Positions 1-8,099 of a DNA stretch of 41,301 bases are shown here, piece after piece. A model generated the notes under the pieces. It made no database searches, had not been told where the DNA came from, and was given only the letters and a program-made list of their open reading frames with translations. The DNA is taken from contig JAJPJA010000053.1 in the NCBI GenBank assembly GCA_021324455.1, forward strand, positions 1 through 41,301, in the 5' to 3' direction. This DNA is from Pseudomonadota bacterium. GTDB taxonomy: Bacteria > Desulfobacterota > Binatia > Binatales > Binataceae. The translations under genes were made by a program, and so were the position numbers. Numbering within the stretch: the stretch's first letter is position 1; each line of letters begins with the position of its first letter.

Positions 1-1310
1 CAGCGGTTATAGTCGCGGTACGTCCCGGGCACGTCGCCTTCCCACCGGGGAATCTGCCAGGCCGCGTCTTCGTGCACGTTCTGGAATTCCTGCATCAAAA
101 AGAATCCGCCCGTGGTGCCCGATCCGAAGGTATGTTCGCCGGTCTCAGGGATCGAACCCGGATAGTAAAGATTCCAGTACAATTTCCAGTACTTCAGCTG
201 CGCATCATAAAGATCGATCCACTGCGGACCCAACTGTTCCTTGTCCAGATACATCGTTCGGCTTCCGTAGCAATAGCCCTGGCGCTGAGAGGGCAGGCGC
301 CGGATATCGAATACATACATGTCGCGCAGTTGCCATTTGCCGTCGATCGGACGCGGAATGAATGAGGGCCAGTACCAGGTCTTGGGAATGCCCTCTCCCG
401 AGTCATAGAAATTCTTGTTGTCGAACACCATCGTCAACAGGCGCTTGGTGCCGAGAAACTTCGCCTGAAAGATCGGAACCTGGAGATTGAAACCGTTGCG
501 AAAATCGTCGTTGGTAAAATCTCCGCCGGCAAACGGTGCGCATCGCGCCGCCGCCGATAACCGCAGCGACCGCCGCAGCGAGGGCACGAATACGTAGTTC
601 TCCTGCACCCGCGCCGGATCGTCGTAAAAGAGCTGCAGCACCGTGGTGTACTTGGACTCCTCGGGCTCGAACACTTCGCAATTCTCGGTCAGGAACACGC
701 CGTCCGCGTCCGGCATGTTCGGCGGCAGTCCGGGCGTACTGATATGCATCTGCTTGAAGTGAACGCATTCCACCGACGTCTTGGTATGGCTCAGATGGCG
801 ATCGACGGCCTGCGACCAGGTATCGATCTGCCCGATGTGCGGCTGCCAGTTGTAATAGGTATCCCACATCAATTCAGCGCCCATCTGAGGTCCGCCCGGA
901 TGCGGAAACGGAATCCCGGAGACGTACCCCTGAAGCGAGGTGCCGCCGTCAGAGCGCGGGATCAGTTTCACCTGGGAGGCGTATTTCTCGGTATCGGCTA
1001 CATACTGTCTGGGCAGCGGGTAGGACTGCGTCGGACCCACGACCATCTGGAAATCGGGCGGCGGCGCGAACGTGGCCAGCTTTCCGGCCAGCAGAAGCTG
1101 CAGTCCCAGCGGCATGAACTGCCTGTACTTCTGCCAGTTCCGGGCGTTGATGACGGTGCCGGGCGCAATCGACGGATTGGAGTCCGCCGACGCCAGCGTG
1201 TCATAAAAGTGTTCGTCGAAGCTGGGTAAATTGCTCTGGGCGTCAGCCGAGGCTGCCGCGATGAGCAACGCCGCGGCCAGGCACAGTGTCAGACTACTCA
1301 GTCGCCGCAT
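1..1310 (-). CDS. DUF1329 family exported protein (3' end off the window)
   Basis: Reading leftward from the ATG at 1308-1310 gives an open frame of 436 codons that reaches the left edge without a stop, so the C-terminal end is missing. An AGGGAGG ribosome site lies nine bases before the ATG. Residues 1 to about 25 form a signal peptide (MRRLSSLTLCLAAALLIAAA, then an Ala-rich cleavage region). Family hallmarks of DUF1329 are visible: an FPHP...GAELMWD segment in the first half, and in the C-terminal part KRLLTMVFDNKNFYD, an RDMYVFDIRRLP-like strand and YLDKEQLGPQWIDLYD. DUF1329 proteins are periplasmic or outer-membrane-associated, about 450 residues long, with a LolA-like fold. They often sit beside RND transporters or degradation genes for hydrophobic compounds; their biochemical role is unknown. 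Here the nearest upstream genes are amidohydrolases, which suggests a link to uptake or handling of a catabolic substrate (inference). Confidence 0.85.
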   Translation of the reverse strand, partial: MRRLSSLTLCLAAALLIAAASADAQSNLPSFDEHFYDTLASADSNPSIAPGTVINARNWQKYRQFMPLGLQLLLAGKLATFAPPPDFQMVVGPTQSYPLPRQYVADTEKYASQVKLIPRSDGGTSLQGYVSGIPFPHPGGPQMGAELMWDTYYNWQPHIGQIDTWSQAVDRHLSHTKTSVECVHFKQMHISTPGLPPNMPDADGVFLTENCEVFEPEESKYTTVLQLFYDDPARVQENYVFVPSLRRSLRLSAAARCAPFAGGDFTNDDFRNGFNLQVPIFQAKFLGTKRLLTMVFDNKNFYDSGEGIPKTWYWPSFIPRPIDGKWQLRDMYVFDIRRLPSQRQGYCYGSRTMYLDKEQLGPQWIDLYDAQLKYWKLYWNLYYPGSIPETGEHTFGSGTTGGFFLMQEFQNVHEDAAWQIPRWEGDVPGTYRDYNR

Positions 1311-1749
1311 GTGATTCGTCCTCCCTGGGCTGTTTTTCAATATATGGACAGCGGGCGGAACGGTCCCGCGAATCGGATTTTATCAGAGGGGAGCACGCCC
1401 CCCGGGAGTTTTTTCGATATCCCGCTGCCGAACCCGTAAAAGCGGGTTGGGACCTGATTTCAACGGCTGTAATGTACAGTTGCGCCCGAGTTGGTACCGC
1501 GCAAGGGCGCGGTTGCGGAGTAATCTGGAGCCCGTCTATTCCGATAGTCGAATCATCCAACATGTTGTAAATGCGGCGGCCGAAAAAAAAACGGGGCCGA
1601 ATTGGCGCCAGTGCATCACCGTTTTCGGAAAGTTACACCCCGTTTACAACAATCGCTTCCGAAGTGTCAAACTCGCTGCGCTGTGGCTGCGCCCCAATTT
1701 GGATGCGGTTACTGCGGCCGCTTTCCATCGGCGTATTTCATCGCCGGCT
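1311..1749. other. Intergenic region upstream of the DUF1329 gene
   Basis: These 439 bases lie between the start of the DUF1329 gene and the stop of the neighbouring amidohydrolase, both on the minus strand. The part near 1330-1400 must carry the promoter of the DUF1329 gene. On the minus strand there are A+T-rich stretches (GATAAAAT near 1378-1385 and CATATATTG near 1338-1346) that could serve as -10 regions, but no convincing -35 partner. A run of nine A lies near 1583. No coding pattern on either strand looked real. Confidence 0.4.
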
Positions 1750-2823
1750 TCAGAGTTTAAATGCGCGGGCGGCGTTTTCGCCCAGGATTTTGCGCTTTGC
1801 GCTTTCCGTCAGATCGGCGCGATCCGCAATCTGCGCCACCACGCCCTGGAACTGATGGTCCGGATGCGGATAATCGGTGGAAAAACACAGGTTGTCCTCG
1901 CCCAGACAACTGATAAACTCCGGCAGCATCCTCTCCTCGCCGTCCGCGGACACGAAGCATTGGCGCTTGAAGTATTCCGACGGTTTGAGCGCAGGGCGCG
2001 AGGGCAGCGTGTAACCCCATTCCTCGACATGATGATCCATGCGTTCTATCCAGTACGGCACCCAGCCGCATCCCGCCTCGACGATGACGACGCGCAGATG
2101 CGGATGGCGTTCCAGCACGCCGCCGCAAATGAGACTGAGCAGCGCCATCTGCTGCTCGAAGGGATGGCAGATCATGTGGCGGAAGAGAAAGTTCTGGTAG
2201 CGTTCGTTGCCGATCTGCGGCACGTCCTGGGTGGCGCCTTCATGCAGCACCAGCGGCACATCGAGTTCCTCCACCGCCGACCAGAACGGCTCCCACTGGG
2301 GATTGTCGAAGGTGCGTCCGCCGATCGGGTTGGGCCGGAAGAACGCGCCTCTAAGCCCGAGTTCGCCCACCGCCCGGCGCAATTCCGCGATCGACGCCTG
2401 CACGTCCATTTGCGGCAGGATCGCCGGACTGATGAGGCGTCTGGGGTCGGCGCTGCAGAAATCGTGCGCCCAGTTGTTGAAGGCGCGGCATAACGCGACC
2501 GTGATCTCCAGGCTCTCGATACCGAAGAAGAACAACCCGGTGGTCGTGTACATGACCATCGCTTCGATCCCTTCGGCGTCCATGTCGGCCAGGCGCACGC
2601 GCGGGTCGCGGCCGCCGGCGCTCATCTTGCGGCCGCCCTTGAGCGAGTCTTCGGTGCCATAGAGATACGGCGTGAGCTTGCCGCCCACCGACAGCCGGTA
2701 GCGTCCCTGTTCGTACATCCCTTTGGGCGCGAGGGGATGATATTTGGGTTCGAGGTACCTGGTCCAAATCGTATCGGGCTCCATGAAATGGCCGTCGGCG
2801 TCGATCACGCGATACTTCGCCAT
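1750..2823 (-). CDS. Amidohydrolase_2 family metal-dependent hydrolase (A)
   Basis: A 357-residue protein of the ACMSD / 2,3-dihydroxybenzoate decarboxylase branch of the amidohydrolase superfamily (TIM barrel). The start is the ATG at 2821-2823, with GGAGG seven bases ahead; a longer upstream reading frame lacks such a site. The first strand carries D8-A-D10-G-H12 followed by MEP. Further expected metal or active-site positions are H194 (LVLHEGA), E249 (VEAGCGWVPYW) and D317 in STDYPH. The usual HxH of the first strand is DxH here, as in many environmental members of this group. Such enzymes hydrolyse or decarboxylate ring carboxylates; the substrate cannot be predicted. It follows amidohydrolase B on the same strand after 34 bases, so the two are probably one transcript. 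Confidence 0.88.
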   Translation of the reverse strand: MAKYRVIDADGHFMEPDTIWTRYLEPKYHPLAPKGMYEQGRYRLSVGGKLTPYLYGTEDSLKGGRKMSAGGRDPRVRLADMDAEGIEAMVMYTTTGLFFFGIESLEITVALCRAFNNWAHDFCSADPRRLISPAILPQMDVQASIAELRRAVGELGLRGAFFRPNPIGGRTFDNPQWEPFWSAVEELDVPLVLHEGATQDVPQIGNERYQNFLFRHMICHPFEQQMALLSLICGGVLERHPHLRVVIVEAGCGWVPYWIERMDHHVEEWGYTLPSRPALKPSEYFKRQCFVSADGEERMLPEFISCLGEDNLCFSTDYPHPDHQFQGVVAQIADRADLTESAKRKILGENAARAFKL

Positions 2824-2857
2824 CCTGGTTCCTCCAATTATCCCGGCTGATTGTTTG

Positions 2858-3982
2858 CTACAGCCGCCATACTTCGACCGCGGTGCGGCCCAGCACCCAC
2901 TCCTGATCTTCTTCGGGAAGCGGATCGATACATTTGCGCAGCGCCCCAAGCGGATCCTTGTGCGCGTCGGCATGCGGATAATCGGTCGCCCACATCATCC
3001 GATGGGCCCCGATGCGGCGCGCGATCAGCGGGATATCCTCGTCGTCAGCCTCGGCCGAAATGTAACAATGCTCCCTGAACACGGCGCTGGGCTTGCGTTT
3101 CATCGGGGTGGTGAAGCCGAACATCTCGTACTTGGCGTCCGCGCGTTCCATCCACGCCGGCAGCCAGGCGCATCCGGTCTCCAGCACCACGTATTTGAGC
3201 CGCGGAAAGCGCTCCAGCACACCGCCCTGGAAGATCAGATTCATGCTCATGATCGAGTCTTCGGTCAGTTCCATGAAGAAGAACCACGGCGCGCGCCCGG
3301 CCGGATAGAACTCGTGGCCCAGCGAGTTGGGGCGCACCTGCACGTGGGTGGAAACCGGAAGACCGGCGGCCTCGCACGCGCTCCAGAACGGATCGTAGTA
3401 GCGATGCCCGTATGGGCGCCCATTCATCGGATACGGAGTGCAGAAGATTCCCTTGGCTTTGCCCTTGACGCGCCGCACCTCGGCGAGGGCAAGATTGACG
3501 TCGCACAGGTTGACGTGAGCGATCGGAATGAGGCGCCCGGGATGCCCGGAGCAGAAGTCGAACAGATAGTCGTTGTAGGCGCGGCAGTAGGCGGCGGCCA
3601 GCTCCGCGTCGCGGCATTCGCCTTCCCACACGATACCGATGGTCGGGTAAAGGATCGCGATATCGATCCCCTGCTGGTCCATCTCGCGCACCCGTGCGGC
3701 GGGATCGATCGCGCCCGGGGTTCTGCGGGCCACCTCCCAGTACGCAAGCCTGGGATCGGCGTACAGTTCGGTCAAATCCTGGTAGGCGCCGCCCAATCCG
3801 CCCAGTCCGCCGTGATGAAAAATCCGGCTGGGCTTGCGGTCGAACTCCAGGTATTCCAGTCCGTTTCGATCCACGCCGATACGAATCGCGCGCTCGCGAT
3901 ATTTCGGTTCGAGATAACGCTCCCAGGTGTCGGGCGGCTCCAAAATATGCCCGTCGGCATCGACTACCGGTGATTTCCGCAT
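2858..3982 (-). CDS. Amidohydrolase_2 family metal-dependent hydrolase (B)
   Basis: A 374-residue paralogue of the next gene downstream, first in a two-gene minus-strand unit. I chose the ATG at 3980-3982 because GGAG stands eight bases before it and the protein then begins just ahead of the first barrel strand (D8-A-D10-G-H12, then ILEPPDTW). H213 (VSTHVQ), E268 (VLETGCAWLPAWMER) and D334/H337 in WATDYPH complete the pattern expected of amidohydrolase_2 enzymes. Cytoplasmic; no signal peptide. It shares the ERYLEPKYR and ERFPRLKYVV signatures with enzyme A but differs in the substrate-facing middle part, so the two probably act on related, not identical, compounds (inference). The 152 bases upstream are shared with the divergent EthD operon. 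Confidence 0.88.
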   Translation of the reverse strand: MRKSPVVDADGHILEPPDTWERYLEPKYRERAIRIGVDRNGLEYLEFDRKPSRIFHHGGLGGLGGAYQDLTELYADPRLAYWEVARRTPGAIDPAARVREMDQQGIDIAILYPTIGIVWEGECRDAELAAAYCRAYNDYLFDFCSGHPGRLIPIAHVNLCDVNLALAEVRRVKGKAKGIFCTPYPMNGRPYGHRYYDPFWSACEAAGLPVSTHVQVRPNSLGHEFYPAGRAPWFFFMELTEDSIMSMNLIFQGGVLERFPRLKYVVLETGCAWLPAWMERADAKYEMFGFTTPMKRKPSAVFREHCYISAEADDEDIPLIARRIGAHRMMWATDYPHADAHKDPLGALRKCIDPLPEEDQEWVLGRTAVEVWRL

Positions 3983-4004
3983 CGCTTGAGCTCCATCCTC
4001 GGAG

Positions 4005-4017
4005 TACTGATCCAGTA
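4005..4017. promoter_or_regulatory. Inverted repeat TACTG-ATC-CAGTA, candidate operator
   Basis: A perfect 5-3-5 hyphenated palindrome 23 bases before the start of amidohydrolase B, in the region shared with the divergent EthD operon. Its size and place suit a small repressor site, but no regulator gene lies next to it, so the role is inferred. Confidence 0.3.
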
Positions 4018-4059
4018 TCAACCGCAGCCGGGTTTTTGCAATTCCGCGCCGATGTACCG

Positions 4060-4073
4060 CGGCGGCGCCGCCG
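4060..4073. promoter_or_regulatory. 14-bp GC palindrome in the divergent promoter region
   Basis: CGGCGGCGCCGCCG is a perfect palindrome lying between the divergent amidohydrolase B and EthD genes. In DNA this rich in G and C such a sequence can occur by chance, so the call is weak. It could be an operator or the base of a leader hairpin. Confidence 0.2.
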
Positions 4074-4134
4074 GTGCTGGCGATCCGCTTCGGATTGTAG
4101 CAATAGATTTGATCCGGGAATGGAGGAAAGCCCC

Positions 4135-4452
4135 ATGCTTAAGGTTGTTTACTGCATCACCAAGCTGCCCCATCTGAGCGACGAAGAGTTCCATCGCTAC
4201 TGGCGCGATGTTCACGGACCGATCGCCAGCCGTATCCCCGGATGCCGCCGGTACGTGCAGAGCCATTCGCTGTACCGCGGCAAAACCCGCCCGCCGTATG
4301 ACGGATGCGCCGAGATGTGGATGGACGACTGGGACGCATATAAAAAGGCGATGAACAGTCCCGAGGTCAAGGCGGCGCTCGAGGACGAGAAGAAGTTCAT
4401 CGACCATTCCCGCACTGCGTTTTTCGTCACCGAAGAGCATCACGTGGTGTAA
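4135..4452 (+). CDS. EthD-domain protein
   Basis: A 105-residue protein of the EthD / dimeric alpha-beta barrel family. The ATG at 4135 has GGAGG eight bases ahead; the longer upstream frame is not needed. Family features are LKVVYCITKLPHLSDEEFHR, then YWRDVHGPI, a YVQSHSL strand and the C-terminal FFVTEEHHVV. EthD proteins are small ferredoxin-like dimers that sit beside oxidative and hydrolytic degradation genes; a few relatives are decarboxylases or oxygenase partners, but most have no proven reaction. It opens an apparent three-gene operon with the large amidohydrolase (66 bases on) and the CitE-like lyase, pointing to a role in the same pathway. Full length for the family. Confidence 0.88.
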   Translation: MLKVVYCITKLPHLSDEEFHRYWRDVHGPIASRIPGCRRYVQSHSLYRGKTRPPYDGCAEMWMDDWDAYKKAMNSPEVKAALEDEKKFIDHSRTAFFVTEEHHVV

Positions 4453-4518
4453 TACGGCAATGGCTGCGCAGTGGGCGGCGGCCAAGACTCCCCTGCATTT
4501 CCCGGGAGGGTGCGCGCA

Positions 4519-5952
4519 ATGACCCAGACCAAAGCCGCAAAAGTCCGCAAATTGGTCGATCATCCGATCATCGACGCCGACGGCCATCTGGTTGAACTCG
4601 GTCCGCTGCTCGACGACGAACTGGTTGCCGCTCTGGAAGAAACCGGCGGACGCACGCTGCGCGATCGCTACCTGGCCTCTCAGGTCAAGCCGTTCGATAC
4701 CTCCACGGCGCTGTCCGATCGCAGCGACCCGCGGGTACGCGATCAATGGCTGGCGATGCCGTCGTGGTGGGGATGGCAGACGCGCAACGTCAAGGATCGC
4801 GCCACCGCCCATCTGCCGCGTCTGCTTTACGAACGCCTGGACGAGATGGGCATCGACCTGACTCTGCTCTATCCCTCCACGGTGCTGGCGCTGCTCGATC
4901 TGGAAGACGTCGAACTGGGCGCGGCGCTGGCGCGCGCGGCCAACCGATGGCTCGCGCGCATCTTCAGACCCTATCGCGATCGAATCGTGGTCGGCGGAAT
5001 CGTGCCGATGAGCAATCCCACAGTTGCGATCGCCGAGCTCGAATACGCAGTGAAGGAACTGGGCCTGAAGACAGTGGTGGTGACCGGCTACGCGCGGCGG
5101 CGGCTGGCCGGCGGACAGATCCGCCTGGACACCTTCGGCCTCGACAGCGAATACGACTATGACCCGTTGTGGGCGCGATGCGTCGAGCTGGGCGTGGCGC
5201 CGCTGTCGCACAGTTCGCATCTGCATACGCGGGTGGCGCGCTCCATCTCCAACTACGTGTACAACCATATCGGCGCGCTGTCCGCCTCGCACGAGTCGCT
5301 GGCCAAGTCGCTGTTTTTGGGCGGCGTCACGCGGCGCTTTCCCGGTCTGCGCTTCGGTTTTTTGGAGGGCGGCGTCGCCTGGGCGTGCAGCCTCTACGCC
5401 GACCTGCTGGGGCATTGGAGCAAGCGCAACTGCGAAAACATCCTCGATCTCGATCCCGACCGCCTCGACGTCGACGAGCTGATGCGTTACATGGAGCGCT
5501 ACGGCGACGGCGCGGTGCGATCGAGGCTGGATGAGATCCGGCGCTTCTTTGCGCGGCCCGCGGCGCGTCCCGCGACGCTGGATGAATTTGCGCGCGCCGA
5601 AATCCGCCGCGCCGAGGATATCCGCGATCGGTTCGTGCCCAATTTCCACTTCGGATGCGAGGCCGACGATCCGCTGGTCGCGTGGGCCTTCAAGGCAAAG
5701 GTAAACCCGATGGGCGCCAGGCTGCGCGCGATGATGGGCTCCGACATCTCGCATTGGGACGTGCCCGACATGACCGAGCCGGTCGCCGACGCATACGGGC
5801 TGGTGGAGCGCGGACTCATCACCGAAGAGGATTTCCGCGAGTTCACGTTTCTCAACGCGGTGCGCCTGCACGCCGGGATGAATCCGCGCGTGTTCGAGGA
5901 TACGGTGTGCGCAAAAGCCGTCGCACAGGCATTGGCGCAGGGCCTGGACTGA
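4519..5952 (+). CDS. Large amidohydrolase_2 family protein (C)
   Basis: A 477-residue amidohydrolase, about 100 residues longer than its neighbours. I start it at the ATG at 4519, which has GGAGGG eight bases ahead. The first strand reads IIDADGH with D19, D21 and H23. H231 and H234 (LSHSSHLH) match the mid-barrel metal His. The last-strand Asp is D409 in MGSDISHWDVPD, a variant of the usual SDYPH. The extra length is an insertion in roughly residues 300-390, rich in Arg, Asp and Glu and probably helical, between the VAWACSL strand and the GCEADDP strand. Such long members are common in environmental genomes, always as amidohydrolases of unknown substrate. It lies between EthD and CitE-like genes in one operon. 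Confidence 0.85.
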   Translation: MTQTKAAKVRKLVDHPIIDADGHLVELGPLLDDELVAALEETGGRTLRDRYLASQVKPFDTSTALSDRSDPRVRDQWLAMPSWWGWQTRNVKDRATAHLPRLLYERLDEMGIDLTLLYPSTVLALLDLEDVELGAALARAANRWLARIFRPYRDRIVVGGIVPMSNPTVAIAELEYAVKELGLKTVVVTGYARRRLAGGQIRLDTFGLDSEYDYDPLWARCVELGVAPLSHSSHLHTRVARSISNYVYNHIGALSASHESLAKSLFLGGVTRRFPGLRFGFLEGGVAWACSLYADLLGHWSKRNCENILDLDPDRLDVDELMRYMERYGDGAVRSRLDEIRRFFARPAARPATLDEFARAEIRRAEDIRDRFVPNFHFGCEADDPLVAWAFKAKVNPMGARLRAMMGSDISHWDVPDMTEPVADAYGLVERGLITEEDFREFTFLNAVRLHAGMNPRVFEDTVCAKAVAQALAQGLD

Positions 5953-6012
5953 ACCCGTCTGACTCCCGCATCCATCCCAGGAGGGTGCGCCCAATTCGGC
6001 ACGGAGGCGTTA

Positions 6013-6945
6013 ATGGCCAAACACGACGCGAAACCCCTGCGCACGGTGCTGTTTTGCGCCGATACCGAACCGGCCGAGATCGACGCCGCCTACAACTGCG
6101 GCGCGGATTCGATCGTAATCGATCTCGAAGAGCCCAAAACGCCCTTTCCGCCCGGCGCACAGGCAAGGGCGCGCGCGGTGGTCAGATCGTTCATCGACGC
6201 GGCCCCGGCCAGAGATCGTCCGTTGATCTTCGTGCGCGTGCAGCCGCCCTCCAGCGGGCAGACCTTGCGCGATTTGCGCGCCGCGATGAGCGATCGGCTG
6301 GCGGGGATTCTGGTACCCAAGATTCAGTCTCCGGCCGACATCCACGCGGCCGACGCGCTGCTGACCAATATGGAAGTCGATCTTGGTCTGCCGGCCGGCC
6401 GCACCATGATCTATCCGATCCTGGAAACCGCGCAGGCGCTGCGGCTCGCGTATGACATCGCGATGGCGTCGCCGCGCGTCAGCTACATGGGCGGCGCGAT
6501 CTCGCGCTTCGGCGATATCCATCAGGCGGTGGGCTATCGATGGACCGCGCAGGGGCGCGAAACCTTGTTCCTGCGCTCCAAGGTGCTGCTCGACGCCAGG
6601 GCCGCCGGCATCCGCTACCCGATCAGCGGGATGTGGGGCGGCGATTTGGACGACGAGAAAGGACTGCGCGCGTGGTGCAAGGAACTGCGCGAGCTGGGCT
6701 ATTACGGGATGATGATCGGAAACCCGCGCCTGGTTCCGATCGTGCACGAATATTTCACTCCGACGGCGAGCGAAATCGCGTACTGGAAGGACCTGGATCG
6801 GCTGGCGGCGGCAGCGGAAAACTCCGGCGGCGGACCGATTATCTACGGCGATCCGAATCGCGGCGAAGGGCATCGCGTGCACATCGCGCATGTCGGCTCC
6901 GCACGCAAGAATCTGATCTGGGCGCGCGAACTGGGTTTGGCCTAG
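6013..6945 (+). CDS. HpcH/HpaI aldolase / CitE-like lyase
   Basis: A 310-residue TIM-barrel enzyme of the citrate lyase beta / malyl-CoA lyase superfamily. GGAGG lies five bases before the ATG. The N-terminal strand RTVLFCADTEPAEID and the motif VIDLEEPK (acidic metal/CoA-site residues) are typical, followed by LVPKIQSPADI (the substrate-binding Lys strand) and YPILETAQAL, where the Glu is the usual magnesium ligand. These enzymes cleave or form C-C bonds in hydroxyacyl-CoA thioesters such as malyl-CoA or methylmalyl-CoA, or act on pyruvate aldols. It ends the EthD-amidohydrolase operon and suggests that the pathway yields a hydroxy acid or its CoA thioester for cleavage (inference). It meets the SDR gene tail to tail with 26 bases between. 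Confidence 0.83.
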   Translation: MAKHDAKPLRTVLFCADTEPAEIDAAYNCGADSIVIDLEEPKTPFPPGAQARARAVVRSFIDAAPARDRPLIFVRVQPPSSGQTLRDLRAAMSDRLAGILVPKIQSPADIHAADALLTNMEVDLGLPAGRTMIYPILETAQALRLAYDIAMASPRVSYMGGAISRFGDIHQAVGYRWTAQGRETLFLRSKVLLDARAAGIRYPISGMWGGDLDDEKGLRAWCKELRELGYYGMMIGNPRLVPIVHEYFTPTASEIAYWKDLDRLAAAAENSGGGPIIYGDPNRGEGHRVHIAHVGSARKNLIWARELGLA

Positions 6946-6971
6946 GAGCGGATGCCGCTGCGCGAGCCCTG

Positions 6972-7925
6972 CTACAGCTCCTTGTCGCCGATCGAATCCT
7001 TGAGCAAAAAATCGTTGGTCAAATCGCCCGCCAGACGCACCCGGCTGGCGTCCAGCGAATCGAGATCCCAGCCCCCCGGCCGGGTCATGGTGCGCTTCAG
7101 CTCCGGCTCGGAGAACAGCCCGACTTCCTCGCCGCCCGCATACAGGGTGCGGCCGTTGATGTTCGACGCCGCCTCGGTGCACAGCCAGACCACCAGCGCG
7201 GATACCCGTTCGGGCTTGTATTCCGCGCCCCACCGATCCGCCATCTCGAAGCCGATGGCGAACTTGCCCAATGCTTCCATCAAGGGAAGCCACTTGACGC
7301 TGCGCTCGTTGAACGCCGCCGCCATCCCGGTCTGCGCGCGCGGACGCACCGCGTTGCATCGAATTCCGAATCTGCCCAGTTCGCGCGCGAGGCTGCGCGT
7401 AAGGCCGATGATTCCTTCCTTGGCGGCGGCGTAGTTGGAATTGGTCGGATGGCCCAGGCCGGAATCGGAGCCGATATTGACGATCACGCCGCTGCGCTGG
7501 CGCTTGAAGATCGGTGTGGCATATTTGATGGTGGCGAAGCATCCTTTCAGATGCACCGCCACGACCTGGTCCCAATCCTCTTCGCTCATATGATCGATCT
7601 CATCGACGCGGAAGATGCCGGCGTTGTTAATCAGGATATCGAGGCGGCCGAATGCCTCGACCGCGGTATCGATCAGGCGGCGCGCACCGTCCATCACGGC
7701 GACGCTGTCGGTGTTGGCCACCGCTTCCCCGCCCAGGGCGCGGATTTCATCGGCAACTTTAGCCGCCACTTTAACGTCCGCGCCGCGGCCGACCGGCTCG
7801 CCGCCAAGATCGTTAACGACCACTTTGGCGCCTTCGCGCGCCAGCAGCAGCGCATGCCCGCGCCCCATCCCGCGCCCCGCGCCGGTAACAATCGCGACCT
7901 TGCCCTCAAGCCGTTTCTTTTCCAT
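6972..7925 (-). CDS. Short-chain dehydrogenase/reductase (SDR)
   Basis: A 317-residue classical SDR. The nucleotide-binding motif TGAGRGMG is at about residues 15-22, then VVNDLGG (adenine-ribose Asp), NNAG, VNIGSDSG with the catalytic Ser, and the YAAAK active-site Tyr/Lys. The VVNDLGG and DLTHD-like spacing recall the 3-hydroxyacyl-CoA dehydrogenase domain of peroxisomal multifunctional enzyme 2, so the substrate may be a hydroxyacyl-CoA or sterol-like alcohol (inference). The last 50 residues, after the NGRTLYAGGEEVG stretch, form a tail beyond the usual SDR end. The ATG at 7923-7925 has GGGAG eleven bases ahead. It is transcribed alone toward the CitE-like gene. Confidence 0.87.
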   Translation of the reverse strand: MEKKRLEGKVAIVTGAGRGMGRGHALLLAREGAKVVVNDLGGEPVGRGADVKVAAKVADEIRALGGEAVANTDSVAVMDGARRLIDTAVEAFGRLDILINNAGIFRVDEIDHMSEEDWDQVVAVHLKGCFATIKYATPIFKRQRSGVIVNIGSDSGLGHPTNSNYAAAKEGIIGLTRSLARELGRFGIRCNAVRPRAQTGMAAAFNERSVKWLPLMEALGKFAIGFEMADRWGAEYKPERVSALVVWLCTEAASNINGRTLYAGGEEVGLFSEPELKRTMTRPGGWDLDSLDASRVRLAGDLTNDFLLKDSIGDKEL

Positions 7926-8099
7926 CTGCGGCTACGCTCCCGCGGATTGCTGTCACGCGAGCATAGCTAGATCAGATTGGGGTTGAATAACAACCCGCAA
8001 CTATCGCCGATGCGGCCTGCTGGATTCAGCCGTAATAGTCGCCGCTGTACGTCGGATGGCCGGCGGCGTGCTGAAGCTTTTTCGCCTTGATAGCCGTCT

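Noticed and set aside
148..159. GGGATCGAACCC, resembling a tRNA T-arm
   Set aside because: It lies inside the DUF1329 coding frame, and no acceptor or anticodon stem can be built around it.
4018..5994. Long minus-strand open frame opposite the EthD and amidohydrolase C genes
   Set aside because: It is a shadow of the real plus-strand genes, with no domain pattern and no ribosome site.
6010..7575. 521-codon minus-strand open frame over the CitE-like gene and SDR
   Set aside because: It crosses two genes with strong motifs in other frames and looks like Arg/Gly/Gln noise.
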